Numbered from the stretch's first letter, positions 36,047 through 45,917 are shown. The stretch: 64,000 nt of DNA from an uncultured Prevotellaceae bacterium (GCA_946402905.1 CAMIYC010000015.1:1-64000); one strand, 5' to 3'. The notes: generated by a model from the sequence alone, not told the origin. Numbers and translations: made by a program.

Positions 36047-39000
36047 TTAGAATGTGACGTTGATACCGAAGAGGAAGTTGCGTGTGGCAGGTGTGTTGTA
36101 ACCTACGATCGGCATTTTGTGCTTTCCGGCATACTCACTATAGGAGACGGCAGTGTTCTCAGTGGCCCATGAGTTGGTCTCAGGATCGAGTCCGCTCTCA
36201 TTGTTGAACGGTGAGAAGAGCACGAATGGGTTCTGAATGGTAGCATAGAGGCGCAGACGGCTGATACCGAGATTCTTGATGCAGCTCAGTTTGTCGAAGT
36301 TGTAGCCGAGTGTGATGGCGCGCACTTTCAGATAGCCAGCATCGAAATAGCCGAGTGTAGAGCCGTACTTGGGGTTGTCGCTACTCATGATACCGCCCGG
36401 TTTCGGATACTTAGCCCCTGTGTTATCTTCTGTCCAGTAGTCCACATCGAGCTGTCCGCGACGTCCGGAAAGCATATTGAGGTAACCATTAGAAGAATGA
36501 ATGGCAGAGATCAGCTTGCCACCTACCTGGAAAGCGCCGATGACGGTCAAGTCGAAATTCTTGTATCCCACGGTGGTGTTGAAACCACCGATGAGGTCAG
36601 GCTCCATGCTCATGATCTGCCGGTCGTCGGGACCGATGGCGCGTTTTGGTGTACCATCCTCATAATATTCACCAGTGTACTTCACTTTGATCATACCCAA
36701 GTTTCCACCTGGTTCCAGAATGGCGAAATTGGTAGTAGTCTCACCAGTGGGTTTGCCATCAGCATCTCTTACAGTGGCAGGAGTGACGTCTTTCTCATTC
36801 CAGAGTCCTTGGTACTCATAGTCGTAGATGACATCGATAGGATGTCCGACAAACCAGCGGTTGGCCTCGTCGCGGTCTTCACCAGAAGCGAGTGCGGTCA
36901 GTTTGTTGCGGTTGGCGTAAAGGTTGATACCAGCATCCCAGTACCATCCGTTCTTATTGTCGAGGATGATGCCGTTGAGGGTGAACTCCCATCCTTTGTT
37001 CTGCGTTTTACCGATGTTGCCGGTGAAGCTGCTTACACCCGATGTAGAGGGCAGAGAAACATCGAGGAGGATGTCGTTGGTCTTCTGGATGTAATACTCC
37101 AACGAACCATAGAGTCTGCCGCTGAAGAGAGAGAAGTCGAGACCGAAGTTCCAGGTCTTGGAATACTCCCATCCGAGTTCGGGGTTGGGCAATGCGTTGA
37201 CATAGTAACCAGCAAGATAAGTGTCGCCGAAGTTGTAGTTGCGCACGCCGAGTCCGCCAAGTGTGGAATAAGGACTGATACTCTGGTTGGAGGTTTCACC
37301 ATAACCTACGCGGAACTTGAGGTTGTCGACCCATTTGACATCCTGCATAAAATCCTCGCGCGAGATATTCCATCCTGCGCTGACAGCGGGATAGGTGTGC
37401 CACTGATGTCCCTTAGCCAGACGTGAAGAAGCGTCGGAACGAAGAGCTACAGAAGCCATGTATTTGTTGTCATAGGAGTACATCACACGTCCCATCCACG
37501 ACATCAATCCACTCTGCCAGTAATTGTAGTTGTTGAGGTTGACCTCGCCGATGGCCTTGTCGAGTGCAAAGTACTGGAAGTAGTCGGCAGGTATATTCTG
37601 TGCGGAAGCACCGGTCGACTCATAGGTGGTCTGCTCGGCCGAATACATGCCCACAATATTAAGGTTGTGCTTCTCAGCGAAGACGCGGTCATAGGTGATG
37701 AGGTTCTCAACCGCCCAGTTGCGTGTCTGGTTCTCTGAGATACCTCCGCCGTTGACAGCGTTCTCGTCCTTGTTGTTCACACCGGTACCAGTGAAGTTGC
37801 CACCCTTTGACGAACGGAAGTTGAGGCCCACATTGATGCGGTAGCTCAGTCCTTCGATCCATGGACATTTCACTTCGCCGAAGAGAGTGTTGTAAGAACC
37901 GATACCTTTGTTCTCTCTGAGCCAGATGTCCTTGTCTCTCTTCACGGTCTCCTTGGTGACCACGGCCTGATCGTCGGCGGGCAGGGTGATATAGCGGCGA
38001 ATATTACCGTTCTCATCATACGGGCTTGCCAGCGGGCTCTTGCTCAGCACGCCATACATGTCGTTGACGCCTTGTGTCTTGCGATAGCTGGTATTGGTGC
38101 TCAGTCCGAAGCGGAACCACTCGCCCACCTTCTGGTCGAAGTTACCACGCACGCTCACACGGTCGTATCCCTGTGTTGGAACAGGCGACTCGTCGTGATA
38201 ATAACCTGCGCCGAAGCTGTAGCTACCGCCATTGGTGCCTCCAGCCACGCTCACGTCGTGGTTGTGGCTCACACCTGTCTGATAGTACAGATCCTGCCAG
38301 TCGGTATTGGTGTTGTCGTTCTCGTCAAGGGAGTTCTCATATTTTCCGGCATACTTACGCATTTTCGAGAAGGTGGGTCCGTCCATCATGGGATATTTGT
38401 GGAATACCTTTTTGAAACTGACGTAACCATTGTAAGTCACCTTGGCAGGAGCTCCCATGCTCCCCTTCACTGTAGTGATGATGATCACACCATTGGCACC
38501 ACGTGAACCATAGATGGCAGTGGCCGAAGCATCCTTGAGGATATCCATCGACTTGATGTCGGTCGGGTTGATATCAGAAAGCTGTCCCATGAAAGGTATA
38601 CCGTCGAGCACGATGAGCGGGTCGTTGGAGGCGCTGAGTGAGCGCTGACCACGAATACGTATCTGCATCTCGGCTCCCGGCTGCGAGGAGGTCTGCGTCA
38701 TGAGCACACCAGCCACACGTCCCTGCAGAGCCTGAGCGGCGTTGGTGGCGGCGATCTGATTCAGTTTCTCGCCGTTCACATTGGCCACAGACCCGGTGAC
38801 GGCCTCGCGGCGCTGTGTACCATAACCGATGACAACCACCTCGTTGAGGTTCCCGCCTTCGGCTTCGAGTACGACATTGATATTCGAGCGGTTGCCTACT
38901 ACCACCTCTTGTGAGACATAACCCACATAAGAGATGACGAGCGTAGCCCCTGGATTCACATTGATAGAGAAATTTCCGTCGAAGTCTGTGACGACTCCGT

Positions 39001-39199
39001 TGGTGGTGCCTTTCTCCATGATGGTTGCACCGATGAGCGTGCCCTCAGAATCACTGACACGTCCTGTCACTTTCTTAGCCTGCTGTACCTCATCGACCGA
39101 CTTTGTGTCGGCAGTCGCAGCGGCTACAAGTGGGGTATAAAATAGCCCGAAAGAGCACAGCCCCACGAAACAGATAGTTTTTCTTAAGTTCGCATGCAT
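36047..39199 (-). CDS. SusC/RagA-family TonB-dependent transporter
   Basis: Outer-membrane importer of 1050 residues. After a signal peptide (to about residue 28, ending LVAAA) comes a carboxypeptidase-regulatory-like domain (VTGRVSDSEGTLIGATIMEKG), a TonB-box region (NEVVVIGYGTQRREAVTGSV), the plug (LQGRVAGVLMTQTSSQPGAE and IRIRGQRSLSASNDPLIVLDG), and the 22-strand barrel, ending RNFLFGINVTF. It pairs with SusD downstream. It is probably induced by the HTCS regulator encoded just upstream; a candidate operator lies at 39320-39339. Confidence 0.96.
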   Translation of the reverse strand: MHANLRKTICFVGLCSFGLFYTPLVAAATADTKSVDEVQQAKKVTGRVSDSEGTLIGATIMEKGTTNGVVTDFDGNFSINVNPGATLVISYVGYVSQEVVVGNRSNINVVLEAEGGNLNEVVVIGYGTQRREAVTGSVANVNGEKLNQIAATNAAQALQGRVAGVLMTQTSSQPGAEMQIRIRGQRSLSASNDPLIVLDGIPFMGQLSDINPTDIKSMDILKDASATAIYGSRGANGVIIITTVKGSMGAPAKVTYNGYVSFKKVFHKYPMMDGPTFSKMRKYAGKYENSLDENDNTNTDWQDLYYQTGVSHNHDVSVAGGTNGGSYSFGAGYYHDESPVPTQGYDRVSVRGNFDQKVGEWFRFGLSTNTSYRKTQGVNDMYGVLSKSPLASPYDENGNIRRYITLPADDQAVVTKETVKRDKDIWLRENKGIGSYNTLFGEVKCPWIEGLSYRINVGLNFRSSKGGNFTGTGVNNKDENAVNGGGISENQTRNWAVENLITYDRVFAEKHNLNIVGMYSAEQTTYESTGASAQNIPADYFQYFALDKAIGEVNLNNYNYWQSGLMSWMGRVMYSYDNKYMASVALRSDASSRLAKGHQWHTYPAVSAGWNISREDFMQDVKWVDNLKFRVGYGETSNQSISPYSTLGGLGVRNYNFGDTYLAGYYVNALPNPELGWEYSKTWNFGLDFSLFSGRLYGSLEYYIQKTNDILLDVSLPSTSGVSSFTGNIGKTQNKGWEFTLNGIILDNKNGWYWDAGINLYANRNKLTALASGEDRDEANRWFVGHPIDVIYDYEYQGLWNEKDVTPATVRDADGKPTGETTTNFAILEPGGNLGMIKVKYTGEYYEDGTPKRAIGPDDRQIMSMEPDLIGGFNTTVGYKNFDLTVIGAFQVGGKLISAIHSSNGYLNMLSGRRGQLDVDYWTEDNTGAKYPKPGGIMSSDNPKYGSTLGYFDAGYLKVRAITLGYNFDKLSCIKNLGISRLRLYATIQNPFVLFSPFNNESGLDPETNSWATENTAVSYSEYAGKHKMPIVGYNTPATRNFLFGINVTF

Positions 39200-39273
39200 A
39201 GCATTTCTTTTTAAGTTATTTATATTAGGTTAATATGAACATTCAAATCTGTTATTTTGCCAATTCGCCGTTA

Positions 39274-39281
39274 CAAAGATA
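39274..39281 (-). promoter_or_regulatory. Promoter -7 element of susC
   Basis: The minus strand reads TATCTTTG, matching TAnnTTTG, about 75 bp upstream of the susC ATG. There is no TTTG at the usual distance, as expected for an activator-dependent promoter. Confidence 0.55.
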
Positions 39282-39319
39282 TGGCTTTATTTGTTTCGCT
39301 GCCTTAAAATTTGTTCCAA

Positions 39320-39339
39320 GCGCTTTTAAAAATGTTTCA
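39320..39339 (-). promoter_or_regulatory. Candidate HTCS operator upstream of susC
   Basis: The plus-strand text is GCG, CTTT, TAAAAATGTTTCA. The same 13-base core, with GCG four bases before it, occurs upstream of the GH115 gene (45822-45841), 17 of 20 bases identical. The gap to the -7 box is 38 bp here and 27 bp there, one helical turn apart. Binding by the HTCS is inferred. Confidence 0.5.
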
Positions 39340-39428
39340 TTCAAAAAAAAGTTTAATTTTTTATCATAAAATATAATATCTAAGACATGTAATAAAATAA
39401 TTAGGATAGAAGGAACAATTTTTGTCTG

Positions 39429-42400
39429 CTATTCTGAACTGTTCTGGCTTGCGTATTCCGTAGGAGTTAGACCGTAATATTTCTTAAACACGGTGGAGAA
39501 ATAGGTCTGATTGTTGAACCCGACAGAATAAGCCACCTGTGCAATATTGACTTTCCCCTCCTTGATGAGGCGTGCTGCTTGCTGCAGTCGCAGATTGCGT
39601 ATGAACTCGCCGGTAGAGATGCCGGTGATTTCTTTCATTTTCCGATGGAGCTGCGTGCGGCTGAGCCCTACTTCCTCAGTGAGTCGGTCTACGTTGAAGT
39701 CAGGATCCTGGAGATTCTCATTGATGGTCTTCATGATACGCTCCATCAGTGCGTCATTGTTTCCTTTCACCTCTACATTCTCCACCTTGTCCTCCTGGTT
39801 TTGTGCTCCGGTGAACTTTCCGCGCAGTCGTCGCACATTGTCCACGAGGTTGTCTATCAGTATATGAAGTTCCTCCATATTGAAAGGTTTGGCCAGATAG
39901 GCGTCGGCTCCTCTTCTCAGCCCTTCAAGGCGGTCGCTGACCTCGGCTTTGGACGTGAGCAAGATGACGGGTATATCACTGATATTGACATTACCCTTGA
40001 TTTGCTTGAGCATGGTGATACCATCCATCTCGGGCATGATCACGTCGCTGACGACCAAATCGTATGCGTTGCTGGTGAGCAGCATCTTCAGCGCTTCCTT
40101 CCCGTTGGGAGCCGTGTCGATACGATACCAGGTAGAGAGTTCATTTTTAATATAGAGTGCCACATCGAGGTCATCGTCCACTACGAGCAGCCTGAAATTG
40201 CGTGAAGCCTGTTTTTTGGTATTCACACTGTTGCCGGCATCGGCACTTTCTATCTCCTCCGGTCTGAGATGTGAGTTGCCCAGAGGTATGCGCACCTCTA
40301 TACATGCTCCCTGCTTTCCGTCGGTGCGGTTATATGCCTTGATCATCCCGCCGTGCATCTGCACGATGGCCCGGCTGAGGTTAAGTCCGATACCCGTACC
40401 CTCGATATGGAGGTCGCTGGAGTTTTTTCCCTGATAGAACCTCTCAAAGAGCCTGTCGGTCTTCTCATCCTTAAATCCTATGCCGCTGTCGGTGACGGTG
40501 AGCACCACTTGCTGGTTGTCGCGTGCGAGTGACACCTCCACCTGTCCACCGTCGAAAGTATACTTAAACGCATTGGAGAGGATGTTGCTGACGACTTTGT
40601 CAAACTGTATCCTGTCTATCCATGCCAGCAAAGCGTCGTCCTCATGACGGAAGTGGAACGAGATGCCGCGCTGTTGTGCATTATACTGATAGAGAGCGCA
40701 GATGCCCGAGACAAAAGGCACCAGGTCGACCTCAGAGCAGTGGAGGTGCATCTGGTTTTTGTCGATTTTACGCTCGTCGAGTATCTGGTTGACCAGCAAG
40801 AGCAGTTTGTTGGCATTGCGGTCGATGGTGTTGATGTCGTTGATGCACTCCGGGTCGTTGATTCTTTTCCTGAGTTTGTGCAGCGGCCCCATAATCAGCG
40901 TCAGCGGCGACCTGATGTCGTGCGTGGCATTGATGAGGAATCTCATTTTCTGCTCGTCGAGGTCGGCCTTGCGACGTTTCTCGACAAAGACCAATACGAA
41001 AGCCAGGAGCGCAAAGGCCAGGAGCGCATAGCAGAGATAAGCCCATGTCGACGCATACCACGGCGACTTGACGACGACGGTGACGACCGCCGTCTCTGGC
41101 GCATAGACCCCATTGCTCATGGCCCTGGTCTCAATGGTATAGGTGCCGGGCTTCATCCTGTTGAAAGACACGGCGTTGATACCTTCGTCGAGCGTGGTCC
41201 ACGATCCATTGTTGAGACGGTATTCATACCTCAGGTTGTCGGTGTTTTTGAAATTGAGCATCGAGTACTCCAGGGTGAAGGAGTTCTGGTCATACGGTAT
41301 TTCGAACCTGTCGTTGAGGCAACACACGGCTTTTCCGTCGATCATGAAGTTGGTGAGGAAGATCTTCCCGCTGAGGTCGGCCATCGACGTCCTGACCTCA
41401 TCTGGATAGAAAGAGATGACCCCGTCGTAGCTACCGAAACAGAGTCTGCCGTCGTCCATGCCGACGACGGCACCCAGGACGAACTCCCTGCTTTCGAGTC
41501 CGTTGCCGCTGACATGGCTGATGAGCTTATTGTTTTTTGTGTCATACTGCCATAGTCCGTTAGCGGTGCTCATCCACAGGTCGCCGTTGCGGGCATTAGC
41601 GATGGCATATACCGGAATGTTCTCCAAAGCCTGTGAATTGGGGAAGAGCGACCATTTGTTTTTGTTACGGTCGAAACAGTACAGTCCGCTCTCCGTGCCT
41701 ATGAGCATCATGCCGTCTTTGCGCTCGCAGAGCGAGAAGCACTGCAGCCCCTTGAGCTGTGTATCCCATCCAAAGATATGAAAATTGTAATCCACGGGAT
41801 TCATGACACAGACGCCATCAGACGTGGCGATCCACAACAGTCCCCTGCTGTCGTAGAGCAATGCCTTGACCCAGTCGTTGCACAGTCCGCCTTTCCTCGG
41901 GTTGACCTTATACATGGTGAGATGCTGGGTCTGGCCGGTATGAGCATCGTATACACACAGTCCCTTGCCATAATTGCACACGAAGTAATGGCCGTCGCCG
42001 TCGTCGGCGATACAATTGATGCCCCATCCGTCTACCTGCAGTCGCGGCGAACTGGCCCCGGTGTGGGGATTGTATGCGTAGAGGGTGGTCTCGCTTCCGA
42101 TCCAGAAGTTACCCTGCTGGTCACGGTAGATGCAGTTGGCTCCGGCAGGTGAAGCTGGTGCCGGGTGGATGGCACCGTTTTTGTCAAACTGGTATACGCC
42201 GCTTTTCTGTACCGTGCACCATACGCTGCCGTCATCTCCCTGTGCCATGCTCGACACGCTGCTGCCAAGGATGAAATTCTGGCTGGCAAATTTCCATGTA
42301 TTGAAAACATCTTGTCCCTGGTTGATCTCATAGAGTCCTTTTTTGTAGCAACTGAGCCAAAGGTTATGATCCTTGTCTTCGAAGAGGTCATTGATATTGG

Positions 42401-43307
42401 CCGAGGCCAGTCCGTATCGGTTGTCCATGTTATCAACCTTTTTCATAACGGAGCTTCCAACCGGTATGACAAACAGTCCCTGCCCGGAGGTACCGAAATA
42501 GAGGTTTCCCAGATGGTCGGCCAGTGCTCCCCGTATGGACACCTTGCTGTCAAGGGATTTCAGGTCAAACCCCGCGTCGGAGAGAGTTCCGGTAGCATAG
42601 TCATAGCTGAGGATGCCATACATACATACGACGAGGAAGCCCCTGTTGTCATTCTTGATGAATTCGACCACCGGTCCGTAGGGCGAATGAAAATCCTTGA
42701 TGGCCGTGACATGAAGTCCGCTGACCTTCATCCTGGTGATGGCAGCCGTCTGGTAAGTGCTCCAGATATTGTGCTGGTCGTCTACAAACAGCATGTTGAC
42801 ATAGTCGTAGCCTTTGCGCTGTGAGAACTGTCTCTCCTGCGTGACGACATCCTTGCCGACACGTATGGAGAAGATGCCGTGACCAGAGGTGCCGATGAGT
42901 ATATTGCCCTCGGCATCCTCAACGATGCAGTCGATACGCGGCGTCAACTTTCCCGGCAGGGGATAGCGTCTGAAGCAGTCATTCTGATAATCGTACCGGC
43001 AAAGCCCCTTTGCCGTGGCCACCCACAGTCTCTGACGACTGTCGGAGAAGACCCGCGACACATCATTGTGAGGCATGGACGTGGAATCATTCTTGTCGGC
43101 GAAATAGCGGGTGAAACGATATCCGTCAAATTTGTTCAGTCCATACTGCGTGCCCACCCACAGGAAGCCGTAGCTATCCTGGGCGAGACAGTCGGTGGTA
43201 CTGCTCGACATCATACCGGCAGTATACAACCTGCCGATGCCGGCATAAGCCGGCACGGCAGTCATCACGCATAACAGCGCATATAAAAAAATTCTTACGT
43301 TTCTCAT
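39429..43307 (-). CDS. Hybrid two-component system sensor/regulator (HTCS)
   Basis: One-protein sensor kinase and AraC regulator that switches on a polysaccharide locus, about 1292 residues. A signal peptide (RIFLYALLCVMTAVPAYA) leads into periplasmic Reg_prop propeller repeats (DSYGFLWVGTQYGLNKFDGY and many others), then a Y_Y_Y domain ending near 750 and a membrane helix (about 755-778). The kinase follows, with phospho-acceptor His in INATHDIRSPLTL (about 795), N-box DKVVSNILSNAFKYT and GIGLNLSRAIVQ. The receiver domain is LLVVDDDLDVALYI with Asp in VVSDVIMPEMDG (about 1087). An AraC HTH (VDRLTEEVGLSRTQLHRKM, then VAYSVGFNNQTYFSTVFKK) ends the protein. ATG 43307 was chosen for the signal peptide; it lies 31 bp after the GH115 stop. 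Confidence 0.95.
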   Translation of the reverse strand: MRNVRIFLYALLCVMTAVPAYAGIGRLYTAGMMSSSTTDCLAQDSYGFLWVGTQYGLNKFDGYRFTRYFADKNDSTSMPHNDVSRVFSDSRQRLWVATAKGLCRYDYQNDCFRRYPLPGKLTPRIDCIVEDAEGNILIGTSGHGIFSIRVGKDVVTQERQFSQRKGYDYVNMLFVDDQHNIWSTYQTAAITRMKVSGLHVTAIKDFHSPYGPVVEFIKNDNRGFLVVCMYGILSYDYATGTLSDAGFDLKSLDSKVSIRGALADHLGNLYFGTSGQGLFVIPVGSSVMKKVDNMDNRYGLASANINDLFEDKDHNLWLSCYKKGLYEINQGQDVFNTWKFASQNFILGSSVSSMAQGDDGSVWCTVQKSGVYQFDKNGAIHPAPASPAGANCIYRDQQGNFWIGSETTLYAYNPHTGASSPRLQVDGWGINCIADDGDGHYFVCNYGKGLCVYDAHTGQTQHLTMYKVNPRKGGLCNDWVKALLYDSRGLLWIATSDGVCVMNPVDYNFHIFGWDTQLKGLQCFSLCERKDGMMLIGTESGLYCFDRNKNKWSLFPNSQALENIPVYAIANARNGDLWMSTANGLWQYDTKNNKLISHVSGNGLESREFVLGAVVGMDDGRLCFGSYDGVISFYPDEVRTSMADLSGKIFLTNFMIDGKAVCCLNDRFEIPYDQNSFTLEYSMLNFKNTDNLRYEYRLNNGSWTTLDEGINAVSFNRMKPGTYTIETRAMSNGVYAPETAVVTVVVKSPWYASTWAYLCYALLAFALLAFVLVFVEKRRKADLDEQKMRFLINATHDIRSPLTLIMGPLHKLRKRINDPECINDINTIDRNANKLLLLVNQILDERKIDKNQMHLHCSEVDLVPFVSGICALYQYNAQQRGISFHFRHEDDALLAWIDRIQFDKVVSNILSNAFKYTFDGGQVEVSLARDNQQVVLTVTDSGIGFKDEKTDRLFERFYQGKNSSDLHIEGTGIGLNLSRAIVQMHGGMIKAYNRTDGKQGACIEVRIPLGNSHLRPEEIESADAGNSVNTKKQASRNFRLLVVDDDLDVALYIKNELSTWYRIDTAPNGKEALKMLLTSNAYDLVVSDVIMPEMDGITMLKQIKGNVNISDIPVILLTSKAEVSDRLEGLRRGADAYLAKPFNMEELHILIDNLVDNVRRLRGKFTGAQNQEDKVENVEVKGNNDALMERIMKTINENLQDPDFNVDRLTEEVGLSRTQLHRKMKEITGISTGEFIRNLRLQQAARLIKEGKVNIAQVAYSVGFNNQTYFSTVFKKYYGLTPTEYASQNSSE

Positions 43308-43338
43308 TCCATGCCCCGATAAGGTAGATGTGCTAAGT

Positions 43339-45762
43339 TTAGTTTTGTTTCCTCGGCGACTCGTCGAAGTAGAGGTAGGTAGGCTGGTATCCGCCGCAAT
43401 CGACGACGATTTTCTCGAATACGATGCCTGGGTCGAGCGGTCTGATGGTGAGCGTGTGTTTTCCCGCCTTGGCACTGACCTGGGCGACGCTCTCCACGAC
43501 GCGCCTTGCCACGGTGGGATAATAAATGCTATAAATATTGTCGGGATGCTCGTTGAGGTTGGCATTGAAGTTGACGGTCACAGGCTGTCCCCCGTCGATG
43601 GACACTTCATAGCACAGTCCGCCCTTATTGAGGAAGTCGAGTGTGGACTTGACGATGACGTGCACCTTCCTCACATCGGAGACCGTCTCAAACTGATAGT
43701 TGAGTGCGGCGCCATCGACAGGCTGCGTATAGGGTCTGAGCGAAATGCCGCTGAGTGTGCGCCCCATAAACGGTATGACCGTCCATTCCGTCTCCTTGGA
43801 CTGCTGCACACTATGATAATGCTCCGCCTCAATGGCCACCACCCCGTTTTTCTCAGCAAAAATATTGCCGCCTTCACGAGTTTCCATCCGCCGCACGGAT
43901 GGCATGATGTTGCCGGGGCCGAAATCATCATTCCAACTGCGGTATCCGATGTGCTTCTGTGTCATCATGCCGTTCCACTTTCCGCCGGCCATGTCGAGAT
44001 TGTATTCTGCACAGAGCACGGAGTCTCTCCTGAAAGCCTGCTCCACCCGGTCGGCCCATATATTACAGTCGGGATTGCCTTCGTTGTAGAGTTGCTGATT
44101 CATAGCCTGTGCGTAATACATCTGATAGACGTTACCCATGGCCTGTATGGGGAAAAGTATAATCTGCCGGTAAGCGTCACGATATTCCGGCCTGAGCGTG
44201 GCAAACTGCCTCAAGGCCTCCATCTCCAACTGTGTATAATCGGCCACCACCTGCTTCCATTCTCCCGTCTGCAGGTTATAGGTGCGGCTGTCGAGCATCT
44301 CGGCCGTGACGCGACCGTTGTACTTGCAACATAAGTTAAGGATACGCGCAGCCTCCTGGGCCTGGTCCTCTCCAAACTGTGCCTTGCAGAAACCAAGCGT
44401 ATGGCCAGGTATCGTCTCAGAGCCCTTCCATGCCATATCGAGGAAGAGTTGTATGGGATACTCCATCGGCTTCAGGTCGCCCACATTGAGTATCCACATC
44501 TGCTGGATGCCAAATTCATAAGCCAGCGTGAGTTGCTCCCACATATTCTGTATAGGCGTGACGTTGAGCCACTTGGAGTTGCGGGGTGCACCCACATAAT
44601 CTACGTGGTAATACAGTCCCCATCCTCCCTTATGCTTTCTCTCCTGGGCGTTCGGCACACGACGCACATTGCCCCAGTTGTCGTCGCAGAGCAACATAAT
44701 CACATCATCGGGCACTCTCATGCCCTTGTCGTAATAGTCAAGCACCTCTTTATAAAGAGCCCACACCTGCGGTGTCTCCTTGGCCGGTTTTTTGGTCACC
44801 TGAGAGATAATTTTGCGCTGGTTTTTGACGATGTCGAGCAGCAGCCGGGTGTCAGCCTCCTCACTCATCGCCTCGTCGCCGTCGCCGCGCATACCAATGG
44901 TCACCACATCGTCGGTGTTCTTGATGCGCTCTATACCCTCACGGAAGAAGCGGTCGAGCACCTGCTTGTTGGTCTGATAGTTCCAGGCTCCATATTCCTT
45001 GCGATGCCTTGCCCACTCCTGGTGATTGCGCCCCATCGGCTCATGATGTGAGGTGCCAATGATGACGCCCATCTCATCGGCCAGGGGGGAGTTGAGCGGG
45101 TCGTCGGCATAGAATGCCCATGACCACATGGCCGGCCAGAGGAAATTGCCCTTCAGGCGTAGTATCAACTCGAAGACCTTCTCATAAAATTCATGGCCGC
45201 CATAGTTGGTGCCGAAAGTGTTTTTCACCCACGAAGTGAGGCACGGAGCCTCGTCGTTGAGGAAGATACCCCTGTATCTCACCGCCGGAGAGCCGTCGGT
45301 ATACGACCCGGGCAGCATCCATATCTGCTGATGAGCCACGACGGGCACATCTGCCCAGTAATACCATGGAGACACGCCGATCTGCCTCGACACCTCATAA
45401 ATACCATATATAGTGCCTCTCTTGTCGCTTCCAGTGATGGTCATACCGTCAGCACCGACCTGAATGATGTATTTCTCGAGGGCTTTCATTTTGGCATCGG
45501 TGTCAATGATGATACGAGCCTCGCTGCGCTGGTCGGTAATCCGGCACTGGGCGCCACACACTTTCTCGATATCCGTGCAAAGGTTTTTGGCTGCTCTCAC
45601 CACCCCTTTCTCGCACCGGCTATCGACATATATGGCCACCTTGCCATCCCGGTTGAGCAGAGTGCCAGTGCAATCAAAATTGACAAACTGATCCGCTGCC
45701 ATTGAGACATAGGGAAAAAGCAAAACTGCACAAAACGTCCAAAATCTGAAGATTGTTTTCAT
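43339..45762 (-). CDS. GH115 alpha-glucuronidase
   Basis: Removes (4-O-methyl-)glucuronic acid side chains from xylan; exported by a signal peptide (KTIFRFWTFCAVLLFPYVSMAA). The 807-residue protein has GH115 landmarks: RGIFLNDEAPCLTSWVKN, LRLKGNFLWPAMWSWAF, IGTSHHEPMGRNHQEW, IGMRGDGDEAM, LLCDDNWGNVRRVP and WILNVGDLKPMEYP. A C-terminal beta-sandwich (AIEAEHYHSV and onwards to TIRPLDPGIVFEKIVVD) matches the extra domain seen in this family. It is the first gene of the GH115-HTCS unit, with its own promoter at 45787 and the putative HTCS site upstream. Confidence 0.93.
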   Translation of the reverse strand: MKTIFRFWTFCAVLLFPYVSMAADQFVNFDCTGTLLNRDGKVAIYVDSRCEKGVVRAAKNLCTDIEKVCGAQCRITDQRSEARIIIDTDAKMKALEKYIIQVGADGMTITGSDKRGTIYGIYEVSRQIGVSPWYYWADVPVVAHQQIWMLPGSYTDGSPAVRYRGIFLNDEAPCLTSWVKNTFGTNYGGHEFYEKVFELILRLKGNFLWPAMWSWAFYADDPLNSPLADEMGVIIGTSHHEPMGRNHQEWARHRKEYGAWNYQTNKQVLDRFFREGIERIKNTDDVVTIGMRGDGDEAMSEEADTRLLLDIVKNQRKIISQVTKKPAKETPQVWALYKEVLDYYDKGMRVPDDVIMLLCDDNWGNVRRVPNAQERKHKGGWGLYYHVDYVGAPRNSKWLNVTPIQNMWEQLTLAYEFGIQQMWILNVGDLKPMEYPIQLFLDMAWKGSETIPGHTLGFCKAQFGEDQAQEAARILNLCCKYNGRVTAEMLDSRTYNLQTGEWKQVVADYTQLEMEALRQFATLRPEYRDAYRQIILFPIQAMGNVYQMYYAQAMNQQLYNEGNPDCNIWADRVEQAFRRDSVLCAEYNLDMAGGKWNGMMTQKHIGYRSWNDDFGPGNIMPSVRRMETREGGNIFAEKNGVVAIEAEHYHSVQQSKETEWTVIPFMGRTLSGISLRPYTQPVDGAALNYQFETVSDVRKVHVIVKSTLDFLNKGGLCYEVSIDGGQPVTVNFNANLNEHPDNIYSIYYPTVARRVVESVAQVSAKAGKHTLTIRPLDPGIVFEKIVVDCGGYQPTYLYFDESPRKQN

Positions 45763-45786
45763 AAAATTCGCGGTTTTTAGTCATTG

Positions 45787-45794
45787 CAAAGTTA
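45787..45794 (-). promoter_or_regulatory. Promoter -7 element of the GH115 gene
   Basis: The minus strand reads TAACTTTG, matching TAnnTTTG, 25 bp upstream of the ATG at 45762. No TTTG at the usual spacing, consistent with activation. Confidence 0.6.
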
Positions 45795-45821
45795 ACATTT
45801 TTTCCTTTACATGTATTTTCC

Positions 45822-45849
45822 GCGACTATAAAAATGTTTCAATGAAACA
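45822..45849 (-). promoter_or_regulatory. Candidate HTCS operator upstream of the GH115 gene
   Basis: The plus-strand text is GCG, ACTA, TAAAAATGTTTCA (45822-45841), the same motif as at 39320. Here it runs into a 15-bp palindrome, TGTTTCA-A-TGAAACA (45835-45849), that the susC copy lacks. Confidence 0.5.
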
Positions 45850-45874
45850 AAATCAAATGCAATAGCGACGAATC

Positions 45875-45917
45875 AAAAACAAAAAAAATAGAGGTGATTG
45901 GTCAAATCACCTCTATT
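45875..45917 (-). terminator. Terminator overlapping the acyl-CoA ligase stop codon
   Basis: On the minus strand AATAGAGGTGATT (45917-45905) pairs with AATCACCTCTATT (45899-45887), 13 bp, loop of 5, followed by eight T. The upstream arm encodes the last residues of the ligase, and the stop TGA (45904-45902) lies in the loop. Confidence 0.85.

Noticed and set aside
43308..43565. An 86-codon N-terminal extension of the HTCS frame
   Set aside because: It runs inside the end of the GH115 gene, is Ser/Thr/Arg-rich, and would bury the obvious signal peptide at 43307.
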